Below, piece after piece: positions 7,490 through 17,296 of a DNA stretch of 64,000 nt. The first letter of the stretch is position 1. Each line of letters opens with the position of its first letter. The stretch lies in contig CBDHHO010000004.1 of NCBI GenBank assembly GCA_965263485.1, positions 1,426,001 through 1,490,000 on the forward strand, in the 5' to 3' direction. Below the pieces are notes generated by a model. The model was given only the letters and a program-made list of their open reading frames with translations, was not told where the DNA came from and ran no database searches. Made by a program: the position numbers and the translations under genes. This DNA comes from Haliotispira sp965263485 (GTDB lineage: Bacteria; Spirochaetota; Spirochaetia; SP-2023).

Positions 7490-8031
7490 GGGGACCTCTA
7501 AAAATCGGCATTGCGATGTAAAATCAAAAATCCTTCCTTAATCATAACAAAATAGCACAAAAAATAGTTGGATCCAGATTAATTACGATCAATAAATTCT
7601 AATAAAATTAGAATTTACATAAAAAAATCATTATTTACAGCATTTTAGATACAATTATCCACTATTATGCTGTAATTGAAACATATTTTAACATATTATA
7701 CACAGTATTTCGTAACCCCATACGAAACCTTACCCGATCTATCCCTATACATCGCAACTCTAATCCCCTATTCATGCAATTGCGAAACCATGCAAATATA
7801 TGTTCCACTTTCGCCCGGGTCTTTGACTTGCGGCGGTTACTTTCTAATTGCTTCTCTGTAAGTGAAGTATCTCGATATTTTCGGTGATGAATAAAGTTCC
7901 TCCGTAGTTCATTTGTTATCTTTTCACTTCGATACGCACTATCCCCATATATCTGCGTGACGCCTTCGGATAAAATAGCTGCAAGCACCTGTGAGTCGTG
8001 CACATTAGCTGCACTTACTTCGTAAGCTAAA
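7490..8031 (-). mobile_element. Truncated IS5-family copy A
   Basis: The left end GGGGACCTCTAAAAATCGGC is intact at 7490. The copy encodes only the C-terminal third of the transposase (HDSQVLAAIL...LKYVSITA, minus strand). It lacks 12 bp, removing residues KKGV, and has an altered CGTAAGCTAAA segment. Both changes are shared with the copy at 47727-48705. It stops at 8031 where copy B is inserted. About 190 bp between the lipoprotein stop and this end shows nothing recognisable. Confidence 0.85.
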
Positions 8032-9112
8032 GGGGACCTCTAAAAATCGGCATTGCGATGTAAAATCAAAAATCCTTCCTTAATCATAACAAAATAGCAC
8101 AAAAAATAGTTGGATCCAGATTAATTACGATCAATAAATTCTAATAAAATTAGAATTTACATAAAAAATCATTATTTACAGCATTTTAGATACAATTATC
8201 CACTATTATGCTGTAATTGAAACATATTTTAACATATTATACACAGTATTTCGTAACCCCATACGAAACCTTACCCGATCTATCCCTATACATCGCAACT
8301 CTAATCCCCTATTCATGCAATTGCGAAACCATGCAAATATATGCTCCACTTTCGCCCGGGTCTTTGACTTGCGGCGGTTACTTTCTAATTGCTTCTCTGT
8401 AAGTGAAGTATCTCGATATTTTCGGTGATGAATAAAGTTCCTCACACCTTTCTTCCGTAGTTCATTTGTTATCTTTTCACTTCGGTACGCACTATCCCCA
8501 TATATCTGCGTGACGCCTTCGGATAAAATAGCTGCAAGCACCTGTGAGTCGTGCACATTAGCTGCACTTACTTCGTAAGCGGTAATAAACTGCTCGTTAG
8601 TCGCCGTTGCAATGTGATTTTTGTATCCATAGTGGCTTTTGCTATTTTTCTTTGTCCACCTTGCATCCGTATCTTTTTGCCTCATTTTATTCTCGTTTTC
8701 CTTGAATGATGGAGGGATTTCATCATTTTTGATCTGCTGGTTTTCTTCTCTGGTATTGCGCTGCACAGGCACTTTGACAAAGCTGGCGTCTACAATATTT
8801 TCTTGATTTGGACCTCCATGGCATCATCAGAGAGGTTGTAGGTTTCCTGAAGGATGAGAATGCGCAACATTTGGGAGACAGGGAATCTTGGCCTTCCAGA
8901 ATTATTTTTCTTTTTAGGGATATTTTGAGAAATAGTCTCTGAGATTCTATCCCAATCGATAGATTTTTTAAGTTCGAATATAAAAGGATTTGTACGTTCT
9001 ACATCCTGATATATTATTTCACTTGTCATTTCAATCATAATGATCCTCCAATATTATTGTATTGTAATTGAATAATTGTGATTTGTCCAGTGCTGGATTT
9101 TTAGAGGTGCCC
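8032..9112 (-). mobile_element. IS5-family copy B, internally deleted
   Basis: Both ends are present (GGGGACCTCTAAAAATC and GATTTTTAGAGGTGCCC) and flanked by TAAA duplications (8028-8031, 9113-9116). At 1081 bp it is 170 bp shorter than the intact copy at 10658. The deletion joins the N-terminal segment (MIEMTSEI...MEVQI) out of frame to the part starting VPVQRNTREEN, splitting the transposase at 8206-8772 and 8790-9038. It is non-autonomous but could be moved in trans. Confidence 0.9.
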
Positions 9113-9472
9113 TAAACTTTTTAGCTAAAGCTCTATTACTCCAATGAGTAGCATTTTCAGGTTCAGTGGTACATACGCACTTGATAATAGCCTGTTTAAC
9201 TTCCAAGGATACAGGATTTTTGCCAGGAGGCTTGGTTTTGTTCTGTAATAATGCCTCTATCCCACCTTTGTTGTATTGGTGCGCATACTTAGTCACAGTA
9301 TTCAGATGAATTCTTTCAACAGTAGCAATATCTTTACACAATATATTATTGATTCTTGCCAGTATAACTTTAATTCTGGTGGCAAAAGATGCTCGAAGGA
9401 AGGCATTTTAAGTGCTTCTTCCAGTACTTTGATCTCGGGAGGATTCACATTGACTTTGATTGGAGCAGACAT
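9113..9472 (-). pseudogene. IS630-family transposase N-terminal remnant
   Basis: On the minus strand MSAPIKVNVNPPEIKVLEEA runs about 40 codons from 9472, then shifts frame into VILARINNILCKDIATVERI, KYAHQYNKGGIEALL and ATHWSNRALAKKF. This is the helix-turn-helix N-terminus of IS630/Tc1-type transposases. The catalytic DDE half is missing: copy B abuts it. A remnant with at least one frameshift. Confidence 0.7.
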
Positions 9473-9524
9473 ACTTCTATTATACCATTATCCATTTTTT
9501 TGTATATAGCAGAACACTAGAAGA

Positions 9525-9897
9525 GAGAACAGCCTGCTCAAAGAGTAAGGTAAAAGAGCTTCCTTTTCTTGCCCATGGGACCAGAATACGCCTGATACCA
9601 TGTTCTAAACATTTTGTTCGGGGTACTTTTGCGCGGATGTAGCAATGGTGTTGGAAGAAGTTTCAATGCCGCCATTCAAGTTCTTTAAAGTCGTGAGCAG
9701 GCACATTTTCTTACACTCACGGATACTTGGAGCCACGCTCAGCTTTAATTGCGATGTGTAATTCATGTGGCTGCTTCTCTGAGTTCCTGACTGATAATCT
9801 GCCATGGTTCGCTCAGTCCCAGAATTAAAAGTTGCTTATTGTTCATTTCCCCATTGTATCATCTTTACCTAAAATCCACAAGACGTACCGAAGAGCC
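9525..9897 (-). mobile_element. ISL3 remnant, 5' end of the element
   Basis: This is the reverse complement of the first ~370 bp of the ISL3 element at 3124. It covers the intact left terminal repeat (GGCTCTTCGG, ending at 9897) and the start of the transposase (LLILGLGLSEPWQIISQEL) up to LLFEQAVL. Small indels break the frame. The terminal base at 9897 completes the TAG stop of the adjacent ABC exporter gene. Confidence 0.85.
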
Positions 9898-10657
9898 TAA
9901 ATTGTCTGTTCTCTGGTCTTTACATTATAAACATTAATCTTGCGATTTAAATAGGACAGAGGGGATGAATGATGGGAACTGAACAAGATACTACTGTCTG
10001 GAAGCATTTCATTAATTAGCTGCCATGCCGCTTGGCAGGTCTGATCATCTAACTCTGACATCGATTCATCCATAACTAAAACAGGTCGCTTTTGTAGAAT
10101 AACCCTCGCAATTTGGATTCTTTGCTTCTCCCCACCACTCAAAAAAGATCCATCTTTTCCAACTACCACATCTAAAAGCTGGTGGTTTACAGTTCGAAAC
10201 TGACTAAAATTCAATTTTTCAAATATTTGCAAAATCAATTCGTCAGAACTTATAGGGGAACCAAACAAAACATTTTCTCGAATCGTTCTATTCCAAATTT
10301 TGGCACTTTGTTCAATAAAACTATAATTTATACTTAGATCGACATCTGTAAATTGCTTAGGGTCTTGTCCTAGCATCATAATAGAGCCATATACATGTTT
10401 TTCTAAGCCCAGCGCAGAACGGATAATCGTGGACTTTCCTATCCCTGATGGACCTGCCAGATAGAGGGCTTCCCCCTTGTGCAGTTCGAATGAAATATTT
10501 TCTACAATACTCTCTCCATTTTCTGACCTTATTGCAACATCTTGAAAATGTAACACAATATCACATCCCTTAGAATTTGTTCGACTGTTCCCCTTTATTA
10601 TATTACTTGAGTTAAGCAAAGGAAGGTCCAACTCCTTAAGACTAGCTTTAATCTTAT

Positions 10658-11908
10658 GGGGACCTCTAAAAATCGGCATTGCGATGTAAAATCAAAAATC
10701 CTTCCTTAATCATAACAAAATAGCACAAAAAATAGTTGGATCCAGATTAATTACGATCAATAATTCCTACTAAAATTAGAATTTACATAAAAAAATCATT
10801 ATTTACAGCATTTTAGATACAATTATCCACTATTATGCTGTAATTGAAACATATTTTAACATATTATACACAGTATTTCGTAACCCCATACGGAACCTTA
10901 CCCGATCTATCCCTATACATCGCAACTCTAATCCCCTATTCATGCAATTGCGAAACCATGCAAATATATGCTCCACTTTCGCCCGGGTCTTTGACTTGCG
11001 GCGGTTACTTTCTAATTGCTTCTCTGTAAGTGAAGTATCTCGATATTTTCGGTGATGAATAAAGTTCCTCACACCTTTCTTCCGTAGTTCATTTGTTATC
11101 TTTTCACTTCGATACGCACTATCCCCATATATCTGCGTGACACCTTCGGATAAAATAGCTGCAAGCACCTGTGAGTCGTGCACATTAGCTGCACTTATTT
11201 CGTAAGCGGTAATAAACTGCTCGTTGGTCGCCGTTGCAATGTGATTTTTGTATCCGTAGTGGCTTTTGCCATTTTTCTTTGTCCACCTTGCATCCGTATC
11301 TTTTTGCCTCATTTTATTCTCGTTTTCCTTGAATGATGGAGGGATTTCATCATTTTTGATCTGCTGGTTTTCTGCTCTGGTATTGCGCTGCACAGGCACT
11401 TTGACAAAGCTGGCGTCCACAATATTCCCTTTGTGCAGTTTTATCTTTCTCTCAGCAAGAAATTTATGGAACTCAAGAAAAAGCGTTTGCTCGAGATTGA
11501 GTTTGCGCAGCGTTTCCTTGAAGGACCAAATGGTTTTGGAATCGGGAGATTTATCAAGCAGGCTCATATCAAGAAAGAATTTGAAATAGATGCTACCATT
11601 GATTTGGACCTCCATGGCATCATCAGAGAGGTTGTAGGTTTCCTGAAGGATGAGAATGCGCAACATTTGGGAGACAGGGAATCTTGGCCTTCCAGAATTA
11701 TTTTTCTTTTTAGGGATATTTTGAGAAATAGTCTCTGAGATTCTATCCCAATCGATAGATTTTTTAAGTTCGAATATAAAAGGATTTGTACGTTCTACAT
11801 CCTGATATATTATTTCACTTGTCATTTCAATCATAATGATCCTCCAATATTATTGTATTGTAATTGAATAATTGTAATTTGTCCAGTGCTGGATTTTTAG
11901 AGGTGCCC
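10658..11908 (-). mobile_element. Intact IS5-family insertion sequence (copy C)
   Basis: 1251 bp, ends GGGGACCTCTAAAAATC and GATTTTTAGAGGTGCCC, target duplication TTAT (10654-10657, 11909-11912). It holds one full-length transposase and is the probable source of transposase for the MITEs and deleted copies in the window. It interrupts the ABC exporter. Confidence 0.95.
10833..11834 (-). CDS. IS5 family transposase
   Basis: 333 residues, full length. The N-terminal DUF772-type region (residues 1-90, RFPVSQMLRILILQETYNL) is followed by a DDE domain with D in NIVDASFVKV, D in YGDSAYRS and E in AKVEHIFAWFRN. GGAGG lies 6 nt before the ATG at 11834. It is the only uninterrupted IS5 transposase here and is expected to act on all elements sharing the CACCTCTAAAAAT ends. 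Confidence 0.95.
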   Translation of the reverse strand: MIEMTSEIIYQDVERTNPFIFELKKSIDWDRISETISQNIPKKKNNSGRPRFPVSQMLRILILQETYNLSDDAMEVQINGSIYFKFFLDMSLLDKSPDSKTIWSFKETLRKLNLEQTLFLEFHKFLAERKIKLHKGNIVDASFVKVPVQRNTRAENQQIKNDEIPPSFKENENKMRQKDTDARWTKKNGKSHYGYKNHIATATNEQFITAYEISAANVHDSQVLAAILSEGVTQIYGDSAYRSEKITNELRKKGVRNFIHHRKYRDTSLTEKQLESNRRKSKTRAKVEHIFAWFRNCMNRGLELRCIGIDRVRFRMGLRNTVYNMLKYVSITA

Positions 11909-12805
11909 TTATGAATCGTTTCCAATGCAAAACTTAAGTTATTGGCAAAATTGCTCAATTGCTTGTATGCAATCAATCCAAGCATATATATATAAACTAT
12001 TTGAGACAAACGATCTCCACTTTGTTCATATGAGACAACATAATAGATTAAAAAAATGAAAGGAAAGGTTACTACAATAGATTGCAAAAAATTTGCTACA
12101 TCAATAGATGCTTGTGCCTTTAAGAAAAGCAAACGCTCCTGATCTAAGAACCTATGGATCCTTGCAAGCTCTTTAGCCAGCAGATTAGAAAATCGTGCTG
12201 GCACAATATTTGAAAACAAGTCACTAAACTGGGAAGATATGTATGCACTACATTTTACACAATCTATTATCTTAGCGGAAACTTTTTTTAAAAAAAAGGA
12301 AACTAGTAATAAAGGTGGTAACAAAAAAAATAAAAACATTAAAGCTAGTATTCCATGTAAACTAGATACTATTATAACTATAAGAATTAAAAAAATTATA
12401 ACCTGAACAAACTGCACTGTACAATGAGAAATCAGAGTCCGAGTACTATGCGTTACCAAATTGATATGGTTTTCAGTCCATGCGACATCCATTTTTTTTA
12501 ATGTAGGTATATCCTTTTGCAATATAGATTTTTGCAATATTCTTTTAGAGTTTTTTCTGACTTCCTGCAGCAGGAAATTCTCACATATATTTAAAACAAA
12601 CTTGGCTACAATGGTGAAACCAATGGCCCAAAATATTTGTATAAAATACCTGCTATCCTCTTTCGCAATAAGCCTAGAAATGAAAAAAGGTTGCATGATC
12701 TGAGCGGACAAATATAAAAAACTGAATATTACAACAAAGGAAAAATAAAGTTTTAGTTTTCCTACCCAGATTTTTTTCAAAAAAATGGAAAGAGAAAGAT
12801 TTTGG

Positions 12806-14467
12806 TTATTTTTGAGATTTCTCATCACTATCGACCAACTCTTTAAGCGATCGATGCCTCCCAGTTAGAGCTCTTCTCAGTATGATTCTCCATATATCAA
12901 ATGATAAATACCCAGATTTTTCCTTTACATAATCCACTATTTTTCTAAGCTCTCTCTGCTCTGGGACAGGCTCTTCATAGTAGGATCGAATCATCTGAAC
13001 TACAGCTGAACCACTGTCTAGAGCTGTTTCTTGGACTATATTTTTGATATCTAATATTTTTTTATTGGGGAGTTCAGTGATCCTCTCGACATGGAGGATC
13101 TCAGATCGATACACTATTCCGCTTGATTTAGTTCTAATCAAAATGTCTACTACATATAACCCTTTAACTATTGAAGGCCTTAAGGGGATCTCAAATACAA
13201 AATGATTATAACTAGGGGAATCTGCAACGATCTCCATTTCATTCTCTGTAACATTCATTGTATTCAATCTAATTTCAATAATTTCATCATTAGCATTAGA
13301 TATTTCTAATTGTCCCATAAGGGAAATAGAACCTAGTTTTTCTTGTTGAGAAGTCTCCAATTTAGTTATATATGATAGAACTTCCGTCCGACTAAGAACG
13401 TCAAACACGTATAGACGACCATGATATGGGGGATCACCTCCACCAATAAATGCATTCTCTCCCATAAAAGTAAGCGCACTATAAGGCGAATGACCAATCG
13501 GAATAGATTCAAAGAATAATCCAGTTTCACGCAATATCGTATATATAACTCCATCTGCACTAAAACAAATTAAGTCACTTCCTAATATTGAGACTGGTGT
13601 CACTACCATTTCATTTGTTGCAGTCTTCCATTTAATTTGACCGTCTACTTTAGACAAACAAAAAATCCCAGTTTTTATACATGTGATAAATATATCAGCG
13701 TTGTCTTCTGTAGGTTTGTGTCGATTCAAATAAGTGTTTAATATTACTTTCTTCCAGTTAACATCAAGAGTCTCCCGATCAAGGCTCAATATGACATTTT
13801 CACCACAACAATAAATACTATCTTGATCATAATCAAGACCAGATGTATCCGTACTAATAACAGAACCAAGACCAAGAGGAATCTCCGTTGTCAACTCCCA
13901 AGTTGACGTACTTACAGCCCCAATAAACACAGAAGATTCACCATCTTGAGATGGACGCGTAAGATATGTTATCACTTTAGACTCATCAACATAAAGTTGA
14001 CCAAAAAGACATGCCCCTAAAATAGAAACACTATTAATCAGTTCCCCTGTCTCGTCAAAAGAATAAATTGAATCACCAGCACTGACAAAAAAACATTTCC
14101 CAAAATATGTAACTGAAGATCTACAACGTGCCCCGAATTCATACTCCCAAACCCTTTTCCCCTCTTTGACATCAAAAGCAACAATACCTGAGAAATTCTG
14201 AAGCATGATAATTACTTTTCTATTAAAAGCAAGTGTCCCATAACCACCATTTACTGTTGCAGACTGCCAAACTACAGATTTTGAAATTCTGTTAATTTTA
14301 TATAAAATATACTCTTTTTTCTTTTCTACATAGCATGTTACAAATCCAAATTCTGAATTAGGGTCCAGAACACAACATCGAACAAGCCCTTCTAATTTCA
14401 AAATTTTATTAATTCCCAATCTCTTTTGTGTAAATGAATCTCGATATTTAAATAAACCTTTGTCCAT
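12806..14467 (-). CDS. PQQ-type beta-propeller protein with a degenerate C39-peptidase-like tail
   Basis: 553 residues with no signal peptide. Residues ~25-370 form propeller-like blades (VWQSATVNGGYGTLAF, GIVAFDVKEGKRVWEYEF, GQIKWKTATNEMV, GRLYVFDV). A ~70-residue beta segment follows. The last ~85 residues include VQETALDSGSAVVQMIRSYY, which resembles the Q...DCG.A.L.MI..YY start of C39 bacteriocin-processing peptidases with the catalytic Cys replaced by Ser; the later His/Asp part is absent. The next gene, overlapping by 23 bp, is an ABC exporter, the usual partner of C39 domains. A sensing or docking role for an exported peptide is an inference. The gene is AT-rich relative to the housekeeping region. 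A short MITE lies 16 bp before the ATG; only a weak AAGG site precedes it. Confidence 0.65.
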   Translation of the reverse strand: MDKGLFKYRDSFTQKRLGINKILKLEGLVRCCVLDPNSEFGFVTCYVEKKKEYILYKINRISKSVVWQSATVNGGYGTLAFNRKVIIMLQNFSGIVAFDVKEGKRVWEYEFGARCRSSVTYFGKCFFVSAGDSIYSFDETGELINSVSILGACLFGQLYVDESKVITYLTRPSQDGESSVFIGAVSTSTWELTTEIPLGLGSVISTDTSGLDYDQDSIYCCGENVILSLDRETLDVNWKKVILNTYLNRHKPTEDNADIFITCIKTGIFCLSKVDGQIKWKTATNEMVVTPVSILGSDLICFSADGVIYTILRETGLFFESIPIGHSPYSALTFMGENAFIGGGDPPYHGRLYVFDVLSRTEVLSYITKLETSQQEKLGSISLMGQLEISNANDEIIEIRLNTMNVTENEMEIVADSPSYNHFVFEIPLRPSIVKGLYVVDILIRTKSSGIVYRSEILHVERITELPNKKILDIKNIVQETALDSGSAVVQMIRSYYEEPVPEQRELRKIVDYVKEKSGYLSFDIWRIILRRALTGRHRSLKELVDSDEKSQK

Positions 14468-14483
14468 TGACCTTAACCTACTA

Positions 14484-14548
14484 GGGGACCTCTAAAAATT
14501 TGCTTTTGATGCTGAATCAGCGCGGAATTGGAATTTTTAGAGGTGCCC
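14484..14548. mobile_element. 65-bp internally deleted MITE
   Basis: Both ends (GGGGACCTCTAAAAATT and AATTTTTAGAGGTGCCC) are kept around a ~30-bp core, TTTTGATGCTGAATC then GCGCGGAATTGG. The flanking tetranucleotides (ACTA, TTAA) do not match, so it may have formed by recombination between two copies. It sits in the promoter region of the propeller gene. Confidence 0.75.
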
Positions 14549-14737
14549 TTAAGAATCGTCTATTTCAGGTAAAAAATAGTAATAGCCATTTACCAGGGCC
14601 AGGGACAAAGGTATTAATCAGGGTCCGCTTGGACGGTTCTACAGGGCTATATCACAAGAGCTGTGCATTGAATTTCACAGAGCTATCATTTGGGAGGAGA
14701 AAGGAGTCTCACTTGTGCTATGCTTAGTTTTGTCCCT

Positions 14738-14779
14738 AAAGGGGACATTTCTACTTGGCTGAGAAAGGGGACATTTCTA
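14738..14779. repeat. Direct repeats resembling an IS end
   Basis: AAAGGGGACATTTCTA occurs twice, at 14738-14753 and 14764-14779, followed by TTGGGTTTGACA. Short repeats of the form GGGGACATTT are seen at the ends of some insertion sequences (IS21/IS481-like), but no transposase is near. The remaining 14549-14845 region shows no gene. Confidence 0.35.
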
Positions 14780-14845
14780 ATTGGGTTTGACAGGCTAATG
14801 CACAGTCTTGTCTAACAAACGGGCTCTGGCTATATTCTCACAGCG

Positions 14846-15514
14846 ATGAACCCTGACGCAAGTTCCGACAGCTCTTTTTTTGAGAAGCTCCAGTATGGCC
14901 TTTACACATTCAGCAACTTCCTTGATCAAAGCGGTCTGCCCAACATCCTGATCCTGCTGAGCACCCTTGCCATGTTTACCTTAGTCATTCAAGGCCTTCG
15001 CTTCCTCAAACGCCAGGAAAAAGACGACCAGCAGCAGGACCTGATCTTCCAATTGATGCAAAATATCGTGCGACTACGCGACCGCTATCGTGCCCTGCGC
15101 AGCCCGCTGATTCAGACCTCCGAATATCCCCCTAAGTTCCAGAATAGAAACCCGGCCAGCCTGCAAGCGCAAGATGAAGCCCAGATCTATCGCCACGTAT
15201 TCCTGAAGCGCTGGCAGCAGTTCAGCAGCGAGTGGGACAAAATGTACGACCACATCCTGCTCAGCGAAATCTACTGGAACCCTTGGTGTCAGAAAGAAAT
15301 CCAAGATATTCAACTCATGATCAATGAACTGAAATATAATATCGAACAGCTGATAGTCTTTAAAAAATACGAACTGCTGCGCAGCCCCTCGGCCGACCCC
15401 GTACACTTGGAACAACTTAACCACTTGGTGTTTCTACAAGGCGAGCAAGACCCACAGTTCCGGAATTTCCGGAAAAATACCGGAAAGATTTTAAAATTCC
15501 TGCAAAACTCCTAG
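14846..15514 (+). CDS. Hypothetical protein with one N-terminal membrane helix
   Basis: 222 residues. A single hydrophobic segment (NILILLSTLAMFTLVIQGL, about residues 32-50) is followed by a soluble, charged, mostly helical region rich in Gln and aromatic residues. No known motif is recognised. An alternative start cannot be excluded, as no strong ribosome binding site precedes the ATG at 14846. It lies upstream of cysS in the same direction but is separated from it by a MITE fragment, so co-transcription is uncertain. Confidence 0.55.
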   Translation: MNPDASSDSSFFEKLQYGLYTFSNFLDQSGLPNILILLSTLAMFTLVIQGLRFLKRQEKDDQQQDLIFQLMQNIVRLRDRYRALRSPLIQTSEYPPKFQNRNPASLQAQDEAQIYRHVFLKRWQQFSSEWDKMYDHILLSEIYWNPWCQKEIQDIQLMINELKYNIEQLIVFKKYELLRSPSADPVHLEQLNHLVFLQGEQDPQFRNFRKNTGKILKFLQNS

Positions 15515-15537
15515 CGATACCCGTCAAAATTATGACC

Positions 15538-15637
15538 TTATTGCAATAGTGATTTTGCTTGGAGGGAGCTTTACTGACGAAGCTACTTGTGGCAAAGATC
15601 ACCGTTCAGCGCGAAATTGGGATTTTTAGAGGTGCCC
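15538..15637. repeat. Right-half MITE relic
   Basis: The segment from TTATTGCAATAG to GGGATTTTTAGAGGTGCCC aligns with the right half of the 164-bp MITE at 1033-1196, including GACGAAGCT and AAAGATC. The left end is lost in the region just after the stop of the upstream gene. Confidence 0.6.
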
Positions 15638-15723
15638 TAAGGTTTCCCCGGTATTTGTAAGGCCAGGCATACGGTGTTGGGGAACAAATAGCGGGAAGCA
15701 TTCTTGAGAATGGAACTGTAACA

Positions 15724-17274
15724 ATGGATTCAACCCATTTACGGCTTTACAACAGCGACGGTCAAAGACTGGAAATATTTAAGCCGCGCCGACCGGGCAA
15801 GGTGCGCATGTACTGCTGCGGCCCCACCGTTTACAACTACGCCCACATTGGCAACCTGCGCGCCTATACTGTGCAGGACACGCTGCGGCGCTGCCTGCTC
15901 GGCTTGGGTTACCAGTTGGAACACGTAATGAATATCACCGACGTAGGGCACCTGACCGATGATGCGGATGACGGTGAAGACAAAATGCTTTTAAGTGCTC
16001 GAAGCACAGGCAAAAGCGTACAGGATATCGCCGACTACTACACCCGGGCCTTTTTTCGCGACTGCGCCGCACTGCGCATTGAGCGGCCCGAAACCATCTG
16101 CCGGGCCACCGAGCACATTGCCGAGATGCAAGAGCTGATCCGCCAAATCGAAGCGGCTGGTTATACCTACTACAACAGTGGCAACCTGTACTTTGACACC
16201 GGCAAATTGGGAGATTATGGCCGCCTGGCCGGACTGGAACGAATCGCCGAACAGGAAGCCCAGTCGCGCACCGGAGCCGACAACGCCAAAAAGAACCAGC
16301 GCGACTTTGTGCTGTGGTTTTCCAACGGCAAGTTCGCCGACCAAGCCATGCAGTGGGATTCTCCATGGGGCCGGGGCTATCCGGGCTGGCATATTGAGTG
16401 CAGTGCCATGGCCCGCCATTTCCTGGGCGAGCAAATCGACATCCACTGCGGTGGGGTCGACCACAAAACGGTGCACCATTCCAACGAGATTGCCCAGTCG
16501 GAGAGCATCTTGACTGCGGAGCAGAAGCCCTGGGTGCATTTCTGGCTGCACAATGAATTTGTGGTGATGAAAGATGTGGACAACCAAATGGAAGAAACAT
16601 CAGAAACAGGGGTAGAAGGCGGAAAGATTTCCAAGAGCAGTGGTGCTGCGCTCACGCTTCAAAATCTCAAACAACAGGGTTTTGACCCGCTGGACTACCG
16701 CTATTTCCTGCTCGGCAGCCACTACCGCAGCCAAATACAATTCCACTTTCAAGCCATGACCGGGGCCCGGAACAGTCGTCTTCGCCTACAACAAAAGGCG
16801 GCGGAACTCCGGGCCAAGCTGAAAAACTGCGAACCGGTACTGCAAACACGGCACGTTGCCGAGAAGCTGCACCGACTCGGCAACGTTCGGAACAATGGCC
16901 CGGAGCACAAGGCAGAAAATTCCCACCTATGCGAGTTTTGGGCTGCACTGCTACAGGATCTGAACACCGCCCAAGCCCTAGCCGTATTGTGGAACAGCGT
17001 CAAAGACAGCAGCTTGAGTCCACAGCAAAAGTTTGAGGTCTTGGAATTGGGTGAAACATTTTTGCAAATTGGCCTGTTTGATGAACCGCAGGTCGATGCC
17101 GCCGAAAGCCAGGAAGTTCCTCCGCAATTTGTCAAATTGCTGGCCCGGCGAGATGAGGCCCGCAAAAATAAAGATTACGCACGTGCCGACCAACTACGAA
17201 CGGAACTAAACGCAGCCGGCTACCAGATTGTCGACACGGCAAACGGCTCGGTGCTGCAGAAACCACATTCCTGA
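15724..17274 (+). CDS. cysS: Cysteinyl-tRNA synthetase
   Basis: 516 residues. It charges tRNA-Cys with cysteine using ATP in the cytoplasm. The N-terminal catalytic domain has the zinc-binding Cys pair in MYCCGPT (31-32), the HIGH variant HIGN (41-44), WHIECSAMA, GGVDHKTVHHSNE, and the KMSKS variant KISKS near residue 300. The C-terminal helical domain ends with ARADQLRTELNAAGYQIVDT, typical of CysS. A long insert of charged residues sits around 360-400. No other aminoacyl-tRNA synthetase is nearby. Start at ATG 15724. Confidence 0.97.
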   Translation: MDSTHLRLYNSDGQRLEIFKPRRPGKVRMYCCGPTVYNYAHIGNLRAYTVQDTLRRCLLGLGYQLEHVMNITDVGHLTDDADDGEDKMLLSARSTGKSVQDIADYYTRAFFRDCAALRIERPETICRATEHIAEMQELIRQIEAAGYTYYNSGNLYFDTGKLGDYGRLAGLERIAEQEAQSRTGADNAKKNQRDFVLWFSNGKFADQAMQWDSPWGRGYPGWHIECSAMARHFLGEQIDIHCGGVDHKTVHHSNEIAQSESILTAEQKPWVHFWLHNEFVVMKDVDNQMEETSETGVEGGKISKSSGAALTLQNLKQQGFDPLDYRYFLLGSHYRSQIQFHFQAMTGARNSRLRLQQKAAELRAKLKNCEPVLQTRHVAEKLHRLGNVRNNGPEHKAENSHLCEFWAALLQDLNTAQALAVLWNSVKDSSLSPQQKFEVLELGETFLQIGLFDEPQVDAAESQEVPPQFVKLLARRDEARKNKDYARADQLRTELNAAGYQIVDTANGSVLQKPHS

Positions 17275-17296
17275 TATCCCGCGACCGCTTCTGAGA

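Larger units (their letters stand above)
9897..12828 (-). pseudogene. ABC exporter (membrane + ATPase domains), split by an IS5 element
   Basis: The 5' part (12828-11909) encodes a six-helix ABC exporter membrane domain. The 3' part (10653-9897) encodes the ATPase domain with Walker A GPSGIGKST, signature SGGEKQRIQIA, Walker B VLVMDES and an H-loop in FSSHHSS. The two are separated by the IS5 element at 10658-11908 with target duplication TTAT. Removing it restores ...ETIHK-IKASLKELDLPL in frame, giving about 558 residues. It overlaps the upstream propeller gene by 23 bp, so the two were coupled. Such half-size exporters move peptides, lipids or drugs; the partner gene suggests a peptide or secreted product. 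The stop codon falls on the ISL3 remnant, so the extreme C-terminus may be altered. Confidence 0.85.

Noticed and set aside
14549..14845. Possible structured RNA or small gene in the gap upstream of the hypothetical gene
   Set aside because: Only two GGGGACATTTCTA direct repeats and scattered AT/GC changes are visible; no stable hairpin pattern or coding signal.
15935..16600. Long minus-strand open frames opposite cysS
   Set aside because: Two overlapping antisense frames mirror the codon bias of cysS; no start signals or homology features. The same applies to antisense frames opposite lgt, the symporter, coaBC, nagE and dsbD.
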